From HB2-32-21 sp041603535 (GTDB taxonomy: Bacteria > Pseudomonadota > Gammaproteobacteria > Pseudomonadales > Porticoccaceae), in the NCBI GenBank assembly GCA_041603535.1, contig JBFIEE010000010.1, forward strand, positions 10,292 to 74,291: 64,000 nucleotides of DNA. Direction: 5' to 3'. Shown piece after piece: positions 45,208 to 55,247 of the stretch (its first letter is position 1; each line of letters begins with the position of its first letter). Both the position numbers and the translations under genes were made by a program. The notes beneath the pieces are model-generated. The model was not told the origin of the DNA. It searched no databases and was given only the letters and a program-made list of their open reading frames with translations.

Positions 45208-46281
45208 ATGACAGAACTTAAAAATGATCGCGTGATTCGAGCGTTGCTGCGTGAGCCTGTGGACGTTACCCCTATTTGGGTAATGCGTCAGGCAGGTCGT
45301 TATCTTCCTGAGTACCGGGCCAGGCGTGCTCAAGCTGGGCATTTTATGGCGCTGTGCCAGAATCCCCAGGCAGCGTGCGAGGTCACTCTGCAACCGCTGG
45401 AGCGATTTGATCTCGACGCGGCCATACTGTTCTCGGACATCCTGACGATTCCAGATGCTATGGGTCTCGGTCTGTATTTTGAGGAAGGTGAAGGTCCACG
45501 GTTTCGCAAACCCGTGGTGTGTGCCAAAGACATTGAAAATTTGCCGACCATCGATACCGCATCAGACCTCCCCTATGTTGTTGACGCGGTTCGCCTGATT
45601 CGACGCGAACTCAATGGTCGTGTTCCCTTAATCGGCTTTTCCGGCAGTCCGTGGACCCTGGCCACTTACATGATTGAGGGCGGCAGCAGTAAGGATTTTG
45701 CGAAAATAAAAACGATGGTTTACAGCAACCCCGCCTTATTGTCGTTGTTACTGGAAAAACTGGCCGCATCGGTCATTAATTATCTAAATGCTCAGATCGC
45801 TGCGGGCGCCCAGGTCGTGCAGATTTTCGATACCTGGGGCGGGGTCTTGAGCGACCAGGCCTATCGGGAGTTTTCGTTGAAATACCTCGCCCAGATTGTC
45901 GCTGGCCTGACTCCCGAGGCAGACGGCAGGGTTGTGCCCGTTATTCTGTTCACCAAAGGTGGGGGCGGGTGGCTTGAGGCTATCTCTGCGACAGGGTGTC
46001 ATGCTATAGGGCTCGACTGGACACAGAGCATCGCTCAGGCCAGGGCACGGGTCGGTACGCAGGTAGCTTTGCAGGGCAACATGGATCCTGCCATTTTACG
46101 TGCTCCTGTCAAGGCTATAGAGGCAGAGGCGGCCAGAATACTAGAGCAATATGGGCCTGGAGCTGGCCATGTTTTCAATCTTGGCCATGGTATAAGCCCT
46201 GACATAGATCCTCAACATGTCGCCGCCCTTGTTGACGCAGTTCACAGATTGTCTGTGAACTACCACGGCCCCCTCCGGTAA
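45208..46281 (+). CDS. hemE: Uroporphyrinogen decarboxylase
   Basis: A 357-residue HemE that converts uroporphyrinogen III to coproporphyrinogen III. Signatures PIWVMRQAGRYLPEYR near the start and GFSGSPWTLATYMIEGG are intact, and the catalytic aspartate lies in FSDILTIPDAMG. It follows gltD as in Pseudomonas, with the repeat-filled spacer between. It is not linked to the hemCDXY row 21 kb away. Confidence 0.98.
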   Translation: MTELKNDRVIRALLREPVDVTPIWVMRQAGRYLPEYRARRAQAGHFMALCQNPQAACEVTLQPLERFDLDAAILFSDILTIPDAMGLGLYFEEGEGPRFRKPVVCAKDIENLPTIDTASDLPYVVDAVRLIRRELNGRVPLIGFSGSPWTLATYMIEGGSSKDFAKIKTMVYSNPALLSLLLEKLAASVINYLNAQIAAGAQVVQIFDTWGGVLSDQAYREFSLKYLAQIVAGLTPEADGRVVPVILFTKGGGGWLEAISATGCHAIGLDWTQSIAQARARVGTQVALQGNMDPAILRAPVKAIEAEAARILEQYGPGAGHVFNLGHGISPDIDPQHVAALVDAVHRLSVNYHGPLR

Positions 46282-46462
46282 AAAGTGGCGTTTGTCGCGT
46301 AGATAAGCCGACTGGACATATCGTCTTGCAATTGGTGCTGCGGAGTTTACTCTTTAGCCTGCAAGTAACTATTAGCTGGTCAGGATCGCGTAACGTTGTT
46401 ATCGTTAAGCGAAAAATCAGGGTCTAAAGGGGCAGCCTGCTGTAACCGCTGAAACTTAACTT

Positions 46463-47875
46463 ATGTCGATCAAGCAAGTACAGATAAGCGTGGATGATTT
46501 GACCCTGGGCATGTTCGTATCCAGGCTCGATCGTCCCTGGGGTAAAACGCCGTTCCCGCTGCAGGGCTTTCAGGTGCGGTCGCTAGACGAGATCGTCTCA
46601 CTGCGAACATTTTGCGATTACGTATATATTGATATCGTCAAAGGTAAAGGTCCACTCGAATATGGCGAGGCAGGGCTTCGCTCAGATCGCCGCTCGAATC
46701 CAGCTCGATCAGCTAAGGGTGATCGACGACGTCTCACCAGAACGGGTAATGATGAGGGGCCGGGCTACACGCCGATCACCGTCCGTAAGGGGGTTTACGA
46801 AATAACAGTGCCATTGCGAGTAGAGGCTGAAAATGCCAGGAATATCGTGCGACATTTAAGGGGTAATCTGTCCCTTGTAAGTCGGCAGATTTCGCGTGGC
46901 AAGTTGGCGGACTATGAAAAGCTTAAGCAAAACGTTAATGGCATGGTGGAAAGTGTGCTGCGTTGTCCGGATGCCTTTACCTGGTTGGTTCGCCTACGTG
47001 AAAAAGATCAACACACTCATGATCACAGTTTGCGGTCGGCGCTGTGGGCCGTGCAGTTTGCACGCTTTATCGGTCTGGACAAAGAAGAGATCTCGGTGTT
47101 GTGTATGGGCGCCCTGCTTAAGGATATCGGCAAGATTAAAGTATCCAACGCTGTGCTGAGAAAGCAAAACCGCAGTGAAGCGGAAGAGCACGAGTACCGC
47201 AGTTATGTGCTGCACGGCGTGGAAATGTTGCGCAATACCCGCCAGGTGGAGCCCCGCATAATATCAATCGTGCGCTACCATGCTGAGCGACATAATGGTC
47301 AGGGCTTTCCCGAAGGCGTGTCAGGAACAAAAATCCCGCTGCTAGCCAGAATCACTGGTATTGCCACAACCTACGACATGATTAGCAACCCGCGTGAAAC
47401 CAGTCAGCCGGTTGCGCCATCCCGTGCAGTAAGCTTGCTCTACAATATGCGGGGTGAAGAGTTCCAGGAAGATCTGATCGTTCAGTTTATCCAGTCCGTG
47501 GGTCTGTACCCGACGGGCACACTGGTCGAACTGACCACGGGTGATATCGGTGTTGTGGTTGAACAGCATCCCAGTTCACGATTAACGCCGCAGGTCGCTA
47601 TCCTCGATCAGAGAGCCAGTGATTTGAATAAAGATATCTTTCTGGTGGATTTGAAAGACAATGAAAAAGCCCTCCGAATCCTCGCTCATCATCAGCGGGG
47701 GAATACGCAGAGTAATGACCGCGTCGCAATCGCTCGCGATCTGGAGCCGACCGGCTACGATGTCGACCTGACAAATGTGTCTACGTTGTTCATGGACGCA
47801 GATGTCCAGCAGAAAGGTGGCCTGTGGGCCGCCGTCAAGGCAAAATTTAGGATTAATAGCCGCCCGGCGCAATAA
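46463..47875 (+). CDS. HD-GYP-like protein with altered HD motif
   Basis: A 470-residue protein with an N-terminal DUF3391 domain (KQVQISVDDLTLGMFVSRLDRPW) and an HD-GYP-like domain from about residue 165. HD-GYP domains degrade cyclic di-GMP with a metal pair. Here the HD dyad reads Lys220-Asp221 (LLKDIGK), and GYP reads GFP (YHAERHNGQGFPEG). Upstream histidines (HTHDHSLRS) and the C-terminal helices are present. Loss of the HD histidine suggests weak or absent phosphodiesterase activity, or a binding role; this is inference. It is a single gene, convergent with psd. Seen with the PAS-GGDEF-EAL gene, it points to active c-di-GMP signalling in this organism. Confidence 0.88.
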   Translation: MSIKQVQISVDDLTLGMFVSRLDRPWGKTPFPLQGFQVRSLDEIVSLRTFCDYVYIDIVKGKGPLEYGEAGLRSDRRSNPARSAKGDRRRLTRTGNDEGPGYTPITVRKGVYEITVPLRVEAENARNIVRHLRGNLSLVSRQISRGKLADYEKLKQNVNGMVESVLRCPDAFTWLVRLREKDQHTHDHSLRSALWAVQFARFIGLDKEEISVLCMGALLKDIGKIKVSNAVLRKQNRSEAEEHEYRSYVLHGVEMLRNTRQVEPRIISIVRYHAERHNGQGFPEGVSGTKIPLLARITGIATTYDMISNPRETSQPVAPSRAVSLLYNMRGEEFQEDLIVQFIQSVGLYPTGTLVELTTGDIGVVVEQHPSSRLTPQVAILDQRASDLNKDIFLVDLKDNEKALRILAHHQRGNTQSNDRVAIARDLEPTGYDVDLTNVSTLFMDADVQQKGGLWAAVKAKFRINSRPAQ

Positions 47876-47904
47876 GTTTTCGCCTGCACGTCATGGGTAC
47901 GGTG

Positions 47905-48774
47905 TCATGCCTGGGGTGGCGTTTCCTGATCGGTGAAGTGCGCTATTAGTTCACCCATTTTCAGGAATTTACCGGGCTTTAGGTTGCTGTCTATACGGGT
48001 CCCATTCGGTAGCAGGACGATCGCCGTTGAACCAAATTTAAAACGACCTATCTCGTCACCCTTCGCGAAACTATATTCGTCGCCGCTATATCGTTCCTCA
48101 TAAGCTTGACCAGGGCGATAATTGCGCTGCCAGACGGTTTCAATGCCAGCGACCAACATGGCGCCCACCATTACCACGACGAATGCTCCCCGCTCAGATT
48201 CAAAAACACACACCAGCCGCTCGTTGCGAGTAAATAAACCAGGCTGGTGCGCTGTCGTAGCATGGTTTACTGAAAATAACCTGCCTGGGATGTATCGTGA
48301 ATAACGCAGTTTGCCTGCTACAGGGATATGCACACGGTGGTAATCTCGCGGTGAGAGGTAAATAGTAGCGAAAACGCCATTCGAAAATTGCTCTGCCATT
48401 GTTTCGTCGCCGAGCAAATCAGCTGTGTGATACCGGTGTCCTTTCGCCTGTATTAGCTCACCAGCCGATATGGTGCCACATTGACTTATGGCGCCATCCG
48501 CCGGCGACACGATGGCAATAGGTGTTTCCGCAATAGGACGTGTTCCCGGTTTCAGAGCCCTGGTAAAAAAATCATTGAAGGTGCTGTACGTCTTTATGTC
48601 AGTGCGCTCGGCAATACTCACGTCAACCTGATAGTGGCGGATAAATGCTTTAATAAGTAAGGTTTTCAGCCAGTTGATTCGGCTTTCGGCGAGTGGCGCC
48701 AGTAGTCTCGATAACAGGTGATGCGGCAACAGCCGTTGCAGGGCACAAAAGAGTGCTGCTTTACTAACAGTCAT
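47905..48774 (-). CDS. psd: Phosphatidylserine decarboxylase
   Basis: A 289-residue proenzyme that makes phosphatidylethanolamine at the inner membrane. It self-cleaves at a (L/F)GST motif, here FGST at 247-250, to form the pyruvoyl group on Ser249. FNDFFTRALKPGTRP, SPADG and YLSPRDYHRVHIP are family signatures. The ATG at 48774 lies four bases after the rhodanese gene and suits the length; a longer upstream frame is not needed. It shares strand and order with rhodanese and rsgA. Confidence 0.96.
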   Translation of the reverse strand: MTVSKAALFCALQRLLPHHLLSRLLAPLAESRINWLKTLLIKAFIRHYQVDVSIAERTDIKTYSTFNDFFTRALKPGTRPIAETPIAIVSPADGAISQCGTISAGELIQAKGHRYHTADLLGDETMAEQFSNGVFATIYLSPRDYHRVHIPVAGKLRYSRYIPGRLFSVNHATTAHQPGLFTRNERLVCVFESERGAFVVVMVGAMLVAGIETVWQRNYRPGQAYEERYSGDEYSFAKGDEIGRFKFGSTAIVLLPNGTRIDSNLKPGKFLKMGELIAHFTDQETPPQA

Positions 48775-48778
48775 GTTA

Positions 48779-49588
48779 TTAATGCTCGATGGGAGTATCT
48801 GGCATGTTACCCCATTCTGACCAGGAGCCATGGTAGGCTTTGATTCGTGAGTATCCGAGTATTCTCGCGACCAGGTAGGTGAAACCTGAGCGATGATGGC
48901 TATGGCAGTGTGTGGCGATAATCTTATCCCGCGTTAAGCCCCGCGAGGCGAGGTAGCTGTCCGCATCTTGTCGTATTCGCAGGTTGCGATCTGCATCCAT
49001 CAGCGAAGTCCATTCGCAGTGAACCGCGCCAGGGATATGTCCGGGTCTCGCAGCGAGGGATCTAACGCCGTTGTACTCTTCCTCACTACGGGCATCCCAG
49101 ACAACAAAATCCTCGTTACCAAGGTTGCTCAGGATGTCATCGACTTCTGCAATGGGTGATAGATCCAGGCTGACTTGATTGTCAGAGGCAGCGATATTCG
49201 GGACTTCGTCAGTTACCGGAAAACCTTCATTACGCCACGCCACCATGCCTCCGTTCAGATAGGACCAGTGCCGGTGACCGAAGACGTCAAGCGTCCAGAT
49301 AAATCGTCCAGCCCAGCCGCCACCTTCGTCATCACAGACAACGACACGGCTTTTGGGTGTCAGGCCGAGCCGATTAACCAGCTGGCGTAGCCTTTCCTGG
49401 CTTATCAGTTTGCCTACGGCGGGGCGCAGTCCGGACATTATCTCCGCCGGTGAGACAAAAATTGCCCCAGGAATATGGTTATCCAGGTAATGCTCTTCAC
49501 GGCTCAGGTCGACAATGAGCAGATCCGCCTCGCCGAGGTGTCGTTCCAGCTGTTCAGGCTCCAGTAATAGAGGCAACGCACTTGGCAT
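48779..49588 (-). CDS. Thiosulfate sulfurtransferase (two-domain rhodanese)
   Basis: A 269-residue protein with two rhodanese domains: an inactive N-terminal one (to about 130; no cysteine at its loop, VCDDEGGGWAGR) and an active C-terminal one with Cys228 in THCHSHHRSG. Such enzymes move sulphur from thiosulfate or similar donors to thiophilic acceptors. It lies between rsgA and psd, a spacing also seen in Pseudomonas. Donor and acceptor are unknown. Confidence 0.92.
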   Translation of the reverse strand: MPSALPLLLEPEQLERHLGEADLLIVDLSREEHYLDNHIPGAIFVSPAEIMSGLRPAVGKLISQERLRQLVNRLGLTPKSRVVVCDDEGGGWAGRFIWTLDVFGHRHWSYLNGGMVAWRNEGFPVTDEVPNIAASDNQVSLDLSPIAEVDDILSNLGNEDFVVWDARSEEEYNGVRSLAARPGHIPGAVHCEWTSLMDADRNLRIRQDADSYLASRGLTRDKIIATHCHSHHRSGFTYLVARILGYSRIKAYHGSWSEWGNMPDTPIEH

Positions 49589-49623
49589 ACTCGAGTCCTG
49601 GTGGATAACGTCGGGCTATCCAA

Positions 49624-50664
49624 CTATTGAAGGGTCAGACTTTGGCGGATTTGAAGAAAACTGTCCAGTCGAATGCGGGATATTTCGCCGCGGGTGCAGG
49701 CTTCGCGAAGTGCGCAATCTGGTTCATTGAGATGGTGGCAGTTACGAAAACGACATTGGCCGAGGAATGGCCTGAATTCTATAAAGCCCCTGGCCAGAAT
49801 ATGCTGGTCGATGTGCCCCAGTCCAAACTCTCGGATGCCCGGGGAGTCAATAATGCTACCGCCGCCCGGTAACATGAATAAATCTGCTGTCGTCGTGGTA
49901 TGTCGGCCCTTGGCTCTGGCGTCGGATAAGGCGCCGATTTTGGCAGATGCTGCCGGGCAGAGTGCATTGATCAGCGACGACTTGCCGACGCCGGACTGGC
50001 CGACTAATACGCTCACTTTGTCTTGCAAACAGGCGGCTAGCGCATCCATGGCCTGACCGGATTCGGCTGATACCGATAGCACTTCATAACCGATTCCCGA
50101 GTAGGGCTCGATGATATCGAGAACTCTGTTAACGCGGTCAGCGTCCATATCCATTTTATTAGCGACAATAACAGCCCTGATTTGATGATATTCACAGGCG
50201 ACGAGGTAGCGATCAATCAATCCGGCGTAGGGCTCTGGCGTTGGCGCTACAACAATCAGTACTGTATCAACATTAGCGACTACCGGCCGTATTTTGCCGC
50301 GGCCATCGGGCCTTTCAAGAAGACTTTTGCGAGGCAATACGGCACAGATGACACCCTGGGATTCGCCGTCTTGCCAGATCACTTTGTCGCCAGTGACCAG
50401 TGAGCTCAGATGCGCGCGAAAGTGGCATCTGCGCAGACGACTTTGCGGCGGCGCATCCGCCGGTAGTTCGTCCGGCAAATCATCAGGCAGCACATCAGCC
50501 TGATTACTGTAACGTGTCACTACGGTTCCGCGGCGTTCAGGACCAAGCTGTCCGGAAGCAAGCAAGGTATCGAGCAGGGTATCTTTGTTGGTTGTCGATG
50601 AAGAACGCGAGCGCTTGTCTTCTATACGTCTGCGCTGTTGCAAAGTAAGTTTCGACTTTGCCAT
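49624..50664 (-). CDS. rsgA: Ribosome small-subunit GTPase RsgA
   Basis: A 346-residue circularly permuted GTPase that checks 30S maturation. The G4 motif ANKMD precedes the P-loop GQSGVGKSS and the G3 motif DSPGIREFG, the permuted order. An N-terminal OB fold and a C-terminal zinc knuckle (CRFRNCHHLNEPDC) are present. The ATG at 50664 gives the normal MAKSKLTLQQRRRI N-terminus. It is divergent from orn, the standard arrangement. Confidence 0.97.
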   Translation of the reverse strand: MAKSKLTLQQRRRIEDKRSRSSSTTNKDTLLDTLLASGQLGPERRGTVVTRYSNQADVLPDDLPDELPADAPPQSRLRRCHFRAHLSSLVTGDKVIWQDGESQGVICAVLPRKSLLERPDGRGKIRPVVANVDTVLIVVAPTPEPYAGLIDRYLVACEYHQIRAVIVANKMDMDADRVNRVLDIIEPYSGIGYEVLSVSAESGQAMDALAACLQDKVSVLVGQSGVGKSSLINALCPAASAKIGALSDARAKGRHTTTTADLFMLPGGGSIIDSPGIREFGLGHIDQHILARGFIEFRPFLGQCRFRNCHHLNEPDCALREACTRGEISRIRLDSFLQIRQSLTLQ

Positions 50665-50939
50665 ACCTCGTGGCCCTGCGCCTGTGCGGACGACGTAGCT
50701 TATAGCATAATGGTTGGCCGCGACACTGGGGCAGAATCGGTTTGCAGGGCACAAATTTTGGTCCCTTCCAGGGGGGTTTACCTTTTTCGTGGTGACGGCG
50801 CGGCGAAACCGATGTCAGGCCTGGCGCATAATATAGCGTTGATTCTACCTGGGGGCACGCGTCCGTGTCGCTCAAGCGGCAACCCCGATGACGTAGCAAA
50901 CCGCCGGAGAATGTAGGTAAATGGCAAAGGCAACCGAGG

Positions 50940-51494
50940 ATGACAACTAAGATGGACGACCTTAACCTGATCTGGATTGACCTGGAAATGACCGGGCTTG
51001 ATACCGTTAACGACACGATTATTGAAATTGCCACGTTGGTTACCGACAAGGACCTGAACACGCTTGCTGAAGGCCCGATTCTGGCCATTCATCAGCCAGA
51101 TGAAGTGCTTGATGGTATGGATGAGTGGAATACCCGCCAGCACGGCCAGTCAGGATTAATAGATCGGGTGAGGCACAGCCAGGTAAGCGCAGCGCAGGCG
51201 CAGCAGCTGACCGTAGATTTTCTGCGTGAATGGGTGCCCAGGGGTAAGTCACCCATGAGTGGTAATTCGATTTGTCAAGATCGCCGTTTTATGGCGCGGG
51301 AGATGCCAGACCTGGAGAGCTATTTTCACTACCGTAACCTGGATGTCAGTAGTATCAAGGAACTCATCGTGCGCTGGCGTCCAGAGTTGCTGAAAGGTTT
51401 TAACAAGAAAGGTAGTCACCTGGCGATGGATGATATTCACGATTCTATCGCCGAGCTGAAGTACTACCGCGAACACTTTATGGTGAAGTACTGA
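50940..51494 (+). CDS. orn: Oligoribonuclease
   Basis: A 184-residue DEDDh exonuclease that degrades dinucleotides, including pGpG from c-di-GMP breakdown. The first acidic pair is in WIDLEMTGLD, and the later histidine/aspartate in HLAMDDIHDSI. It is essential or important in many gammaproteobacteria. An in-frame ATG at 50952 is an alternative start. Divergent from rsgA. Confidence 0.97.
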   Translation: MTTKMDDLNLIWIDLEMTGLDTVNDTIIEIATLVTDKDLNTLAEGPILAIHQPDEVLDGMDEWNTRQHGQSGLIDRVRHSQVSAAQAQQLTVDFLREWVPRGKSPMSGNSICQDRRFMAREMPDLESYFHYRNLDVSSIKELIVRWRPELLKGFNKKGSHLAMDDIHDSIAELKYYREHFMVKY

Positions 51495-51700
51495 TTAAAA
51501 ATCACGTACTAACTGACATTAACGCTCGGACTGACTGTCGGCTGCTGGCGTCGAGCACAAGCCTTTTAGCTGATCATGGACATGCAGGTGGTCACTGAAG
51601 CCCCAATTGGGTAATGCGGTAGATGCCATACTGAAAGAATTGTCAGTAGCGACTACTGAGTAAGCATATGGATAACTGTTCTGTTAAATAAAGGGTAACA

Positions 51701-53497
51701 ATGACCAAAAAAATCGTGCGTATTGGTGGAGCGGCTGGATACTGGGGTGACAGTTACGGCGGCGCTGCCCAGTTAGTGGACAAAGGCGCTGTTGACTACC
51801 TGGTGTTTGACTATCTGGCCGAGGTCACCATGTCGATTCTGGCAAAGGCGCGTAGCCGGTCGGAAAACGCAGGTTATGCGACTGACTTTGTCTCGGGTAT
51901 TCTCAAACCGCTGTTACCGAAACTGGCGGCAAAGGGCATCCGCGTGGTGGCCAATGCGGGCGGAGTAAATCTCCGGGCCTGTCAGGCGGCTATTCAAAAA
52001 CTCACCGAGGAGGCCGGTATCAGCCTGAAAATCGGTATCGTCGAGGGTGACAATTTACTGGATAGAGATGCCGAATTTCGCGCCGCGGGCGTCACTGAAA
52101 TGTTTACAGGGGCCAGTTTTCCGCCGCAAACGGCCAGCATCAATGCTTACCTTGGGGCCTTTCCTGTCGCCGCTGCGCTGGCGGCAGGTGCCGATATTGT
52201 GATCACCGGTCGCGTAGTGGACAGTGCGGTTACCCTTGGCCCGCTAATTCATGAGTTCGGCTGGCAGCCTGGTGACTACGATCGCCTGGCGGCGGGCACA
52301 CTGGCCGGTCATCTCATTGAATGCGGTTGTCAGGTCACCGGTGGCAATTTCACCGACTGGCAATTGGTTGCTGATCAATGGCACGACATGGGTTATCCCA
52401 TTGCCGAGTGCGCAGCCGATGGCAGTTTTGTAATCACCAAGGCCGAAGGCACCGGCGGCCTGGTATCCTTGCATACGGTCGGCGAACAGATGCTCTACGA
52501 AATCGGTGATCCGCAGGCTTATATCGTGCCTGATGTAGTGTGCGATTTTGCCAGCGTAACAATGCAACAGCTCGCCGAGCATCGGGTGCGCGTCAGCGGC
52601 GCCAGGGGTTACCCACCTACGTCTACCTACAAGGTATGTTCGACTTATCCTGACGGCCATCGTGCCACCTGTCTGCAAACCATTACCGGCTTTGACGCCG
52701 AAGCCAAAGCCCAGCAGATGGGTGAATCGATTCTCGCCCGGTGCAGTCGTATGCTGGCCGAGCACGGTTGGGCCGATTTTCGCAAGACACAAATTGATCT
52801 GCTCGGCGCCAATACGTTGTGGAATCCGACCGAAGTTAAGCGACAGACGCCCAGTAGCGAAGTGGTACTCAGTATTTCGGCTTATCATGACGCTCCAGAG
52901 GCCGTAGACCTGTTTTCCCGTGAAACCATGGGTTGTGCGCTTAGCATGGCAGCCGGTCGCTGCGGCGCTGGCGCCACCGGACGCCCAAGAGTATCGCCCG
53001 TTGTGCGGCTGTTTTCTTTTCTGCTGGATAAAAATTCAGTGCCGGTAAATGTTGCCGTTGACGGCCACAACATAAAATTGCCTGACACCGGCACCAAAGC
53101 TGTCTTCGCCGATCATATGCAAGTTATGCTAACGCCACTGCCCGTCCAGGAGGCCAACGAGGGCTTTGTTGAAATGGTGCCGTTGCTAAAGCTGGCGGTC
53201 GCGCGCAGCGGTGACAAGGGTGAGGACGCCAATATCGGCGTGATAGCGAGAAAACCTGAGTATTTACCCTATATAATGGCCGCCCTTACGCCGCAACGGG
53301 TTTCAGAATGGTTCTCCCACGTGCTGGCTGGAGACGTCATTCGATACGAGCTGCCGGGGATCAACGCGCTGAATTTTGTGCTTAAAAATGCGCTCGGCGA
53401 AGGCGGTGTCGCGTCGCTTAATATCGACGTGCAGGGCAAAACTTACGGCCAACAGATATTGGCGATGCCCGTCGCGATACCCGGCGAGTTTAACTAG
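51701..53497 (+). CDS. AtuA-like (DUF1446) protein
   Basis: A 598-residue protein of the acyclic-terpene-utilization AtuA family. The DUF1446 region covers about residues 4-450 (IGGAAGYWGDSYGGAAQLV at the start; TGRVVDSAVTLGPL; TGGNFTDW), and the C-terminal AtuA-like ferredoxin-fold domain begins near 485 (LKLAVARSGDKGEDANIGVIAR), so both halves are fused in one chain. AtuA is required for citronellol/geraniol breakdown in Pseudomonas, but its reaction is unknown. The gene heads a run with an acyl-CoA ligase and dehydrogenase. The start at 51701 has AAAGGGT upstream. No other atu genes (carboxylase, hydratase) are nearby. Confidence 0.9.
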   Translation: MTKKIVRIGGAAGYWGDSYGGAAQLVDKGAVDYLVFDYLAEVTMSILAKARSRSENAGYATDFVSGILKPLLPKLAAKGIRVVANAGGVNLRACQAAIQKLTEEAGISLKIGIVEGDNLLDRDAEFRAAGVTEMFTGASFPPQTASINAYLGAFPVAAALAAGADIVITGRVVDSAVTLGPLIHEFGWQPGDYDRLAAGTLAGHLIECGCQVTGGNFTDWQLVADQWHDMGYPIAECAADGSFVITKAEGTGGLVSLHTVGEQMLYEIGDPQAYIVPDVVCDFASVTMQQLAEHRVRVSGARGYPPTSTYKVCSTYPDGHRATCLQTITGFDAEAKAQQMGESILARCSRMLAEHGWADFRKTQIDLLGANTLWNPTEVKRQTPSSEVVLSISAYHDAPEAVDLFSRETMGCALSMAAGRCGAGATGRPRVSPVVRLFSFLLDKNSVPVNVAVDGHNIKLPDTGTKAVFADHMQVMLTPLPVQEANEGFVEMVPLLKLAVARSGDKGEDANIGVIARKPEYLPYIMAALTPQRVSEWFSHVLAGDVIRYELPGINALNFVLKNALGEGGVASLNIDVQGKTYGQQILAMPVAIPGEFN

Positions 53498-53570
53498 AAC
53501 TTAGCTAGCAGAAGGTTGCACCTCGAAGTCAGGACTCAGAACGCTGACGCGAACCCGACAGGAGACAATA

Positions 53571-55211
53571 ATGATCGTCGACCCCATTATTCCACAGCAA
53601 AGAATAGACGCCATGCGCAGTGAAGGCTGGTGGCGTGATGAGAACTTGCTGGACTATTTTGATGCCGCGCTGGCTGCGTGTCCCGATGAGGTCGCCATCA
53701 TCGATTTCCGCACTGAAACCGGCAAAAAAATCACCATGACCTACCGCGAACTGGGCGACAAAGCCAACCGCATCGCTGTCGGTCTAGCCCATTATGGCAT
53801 TCAGAAACTGGACGTGGTGTCGTTTCAGCTGCCCAACTGGTGGCAGTTTGTGGCGATCAATCTGGCGTGTTTACGCATAGGAGCTGTCAGCAACCCGTTG
53901 ATGCCGATTTTTCGCGAGCGCGAACTGTCCTTCATGGTCGATTTCGCCGAATCAAAAGTGCTTATCGTGCCCAAACTGTTTCGCGGTTTTGACCACGAAG
54001 CCATGATTGACGGCATGCGCGGCCAGTTGCCCCATTTACAGCATTTGTTCGCGGTGGGCGGTGCGGGTGAGACCAGTTTCGAGGATCACCTGCTTAATCA
54101 TGCACTGACTGACGATGCTGATGCGCTGTTTCGTGAGCGTCAGCTCAATCCGCTCGACGTCATCCTGCTTATGTATACCTCGGGTACCACTGGCATGCCG
54201 AAAGGCGTTATGCACTGCGCCAACACGTTTGTTTACAACGTTCATGAAATGACCAAGCGTTGTGCGCTGACCAAGAACGACAATATTTTAATGGGCTCGC
54301 CGCTAGCGCACTTGACCGGATTTATGTACGGGATGTGGATGCCAATGATGCTGAAGACTAAAATGGTGTTGCTTGATGTCTGGAACGTCAACACCGGTTG
54401 GCAGCTTATCGCTGACGAGCAGGTTTCGTTTGCCATGGGTGCCACGCCGTTTCTCGCCGACCTTACCCAGTCCGACCGTGTTGAAGCGTGTAACTCCCCG
54501 CGCTTTCGCCTGTTTGTTTGCGGTGGTGCCCCCATACCTCGTGTATTGGCGGAAACCGCGGCCGAGAAACTCGACATTAGCTTAATGGCGGTTTGGGGTA
54601 TGAGTGAATGCGGTGCGGTCACGACCACCAAACTCGATGACCCCAAAGACAAACTGTTTGGCACCGATGGCGTTGCCGTGCCCGGTTGTGAGGTAAAGGT
54701 CGTCGACCAGCACCGACAACCTGTGCCGACCGGGGTAGAAGGCAACTTGCTGGAGCGCGGCCCCGCCACGTTCATTGGTTATTTAAAGCGCCCCGAGGCT
54801 TACGACGTGGATGCCGATGGTTTCTTTGATACGGGCGATCTTGCCACCATGGATGAAGATGGTTATATCCGCATCACCGGTCGTTCGAAGGATATTATTA
54901 TTCGCGGCGGCGAAAATATTCCCATCGTTGAGGTTGAAAACCTCATGTATAAACACCCGGACGTCGTCGACTGCGCGGTGGTCGCCATGCCGGACGATCG
55001 GCTCGGCGAACTCGGTTGCTGTTTTGTTACCCTCAAGGACGGCGCGACCATGACGTTCAATGACATGATCGCGTTCCTCAAAGCCAATAAACTGGCAAAA
55101 AACTATCTGCCAGAGCACCTTGAGGTGCTCTGTGATATGCCGCGCACCGCCAGCGGCAAGATACAGAAATTTCAATTGCGGGAAGTCGCAAAAACCGTCC
55201 GTGGCAGTTAA
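53571..55211 (+). CDS. Acyl-CoA ligase, cyclohexanecarboxylate-CoA ligase-like
   Basis: A 546-residue AMP-forming acyl-CoA synthetase. The ATP motif YTSGTTGMPKG lies near 203-213, followed by WGMSECGAVT, the hinge aspartate in FFDTGDLATMDEDGYI, and the C-terminal lysine in TASGKIQKF. The opening resembles AliA-type cyclohexanecarboxylate-CoA ligases (GWWRDENLLDYFDAAL), so an alicyclic or branched acid is a reasonable guess. It lies 73 bases after the AtuA-like gene and 36 before the dehydrogenase, likely one operon. True substrate is unknown. Confidence 0.9.
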   Translation: MIVDPIIPQQRIDAMRSEGWWRDENLLDYFDAALAACPDEVAIIDFRTETGKKITMTYRELGDKANRIAVGLAHYGIQKLDVVSFQLPNWWQFVAINLACLRIGAVSNPLMPIFRERELSFMVDFAESKVLIVPKLFRGFDHEAMIDGMRGQLPHLQHLFAVGGAGETSFEDHLLNHALTDDADALFRERQLNPLDVILLMYTSGTTGMPKGVMHCANTFVYNVHEMTKRCALTKNDNILMGSPLAHLTGFMYGMWMPMMLKTKMVLLDVWNVNTGWQLIADEQVSFAMGATPFLADLTQSDRVEACNSPRFRLFVCGGAPIPRVLAETAAEKLDISLMAVWGMSECGAVTTTKLDDPKDKLFGTDGVAVPGCEVKVVDQHRQPVPTGVEGNLLERGPATFIGYLKRPEAYDVDADGFFDTGDLATMDEDGYIRITGRSKDIIIRGGENIPIVEVENLMYKHPDVVDCAVVAMPDDRLGELGCCFVTLKDGATMTFNDMIAFLKANKLAKNYLPEHLEVLCDMPRTASGKIQKFQLREVAKTVRGS

Positions 55212-55247
55212 TACCAGCCGTAATAGCTAACACCGCAGGAGAATCAT

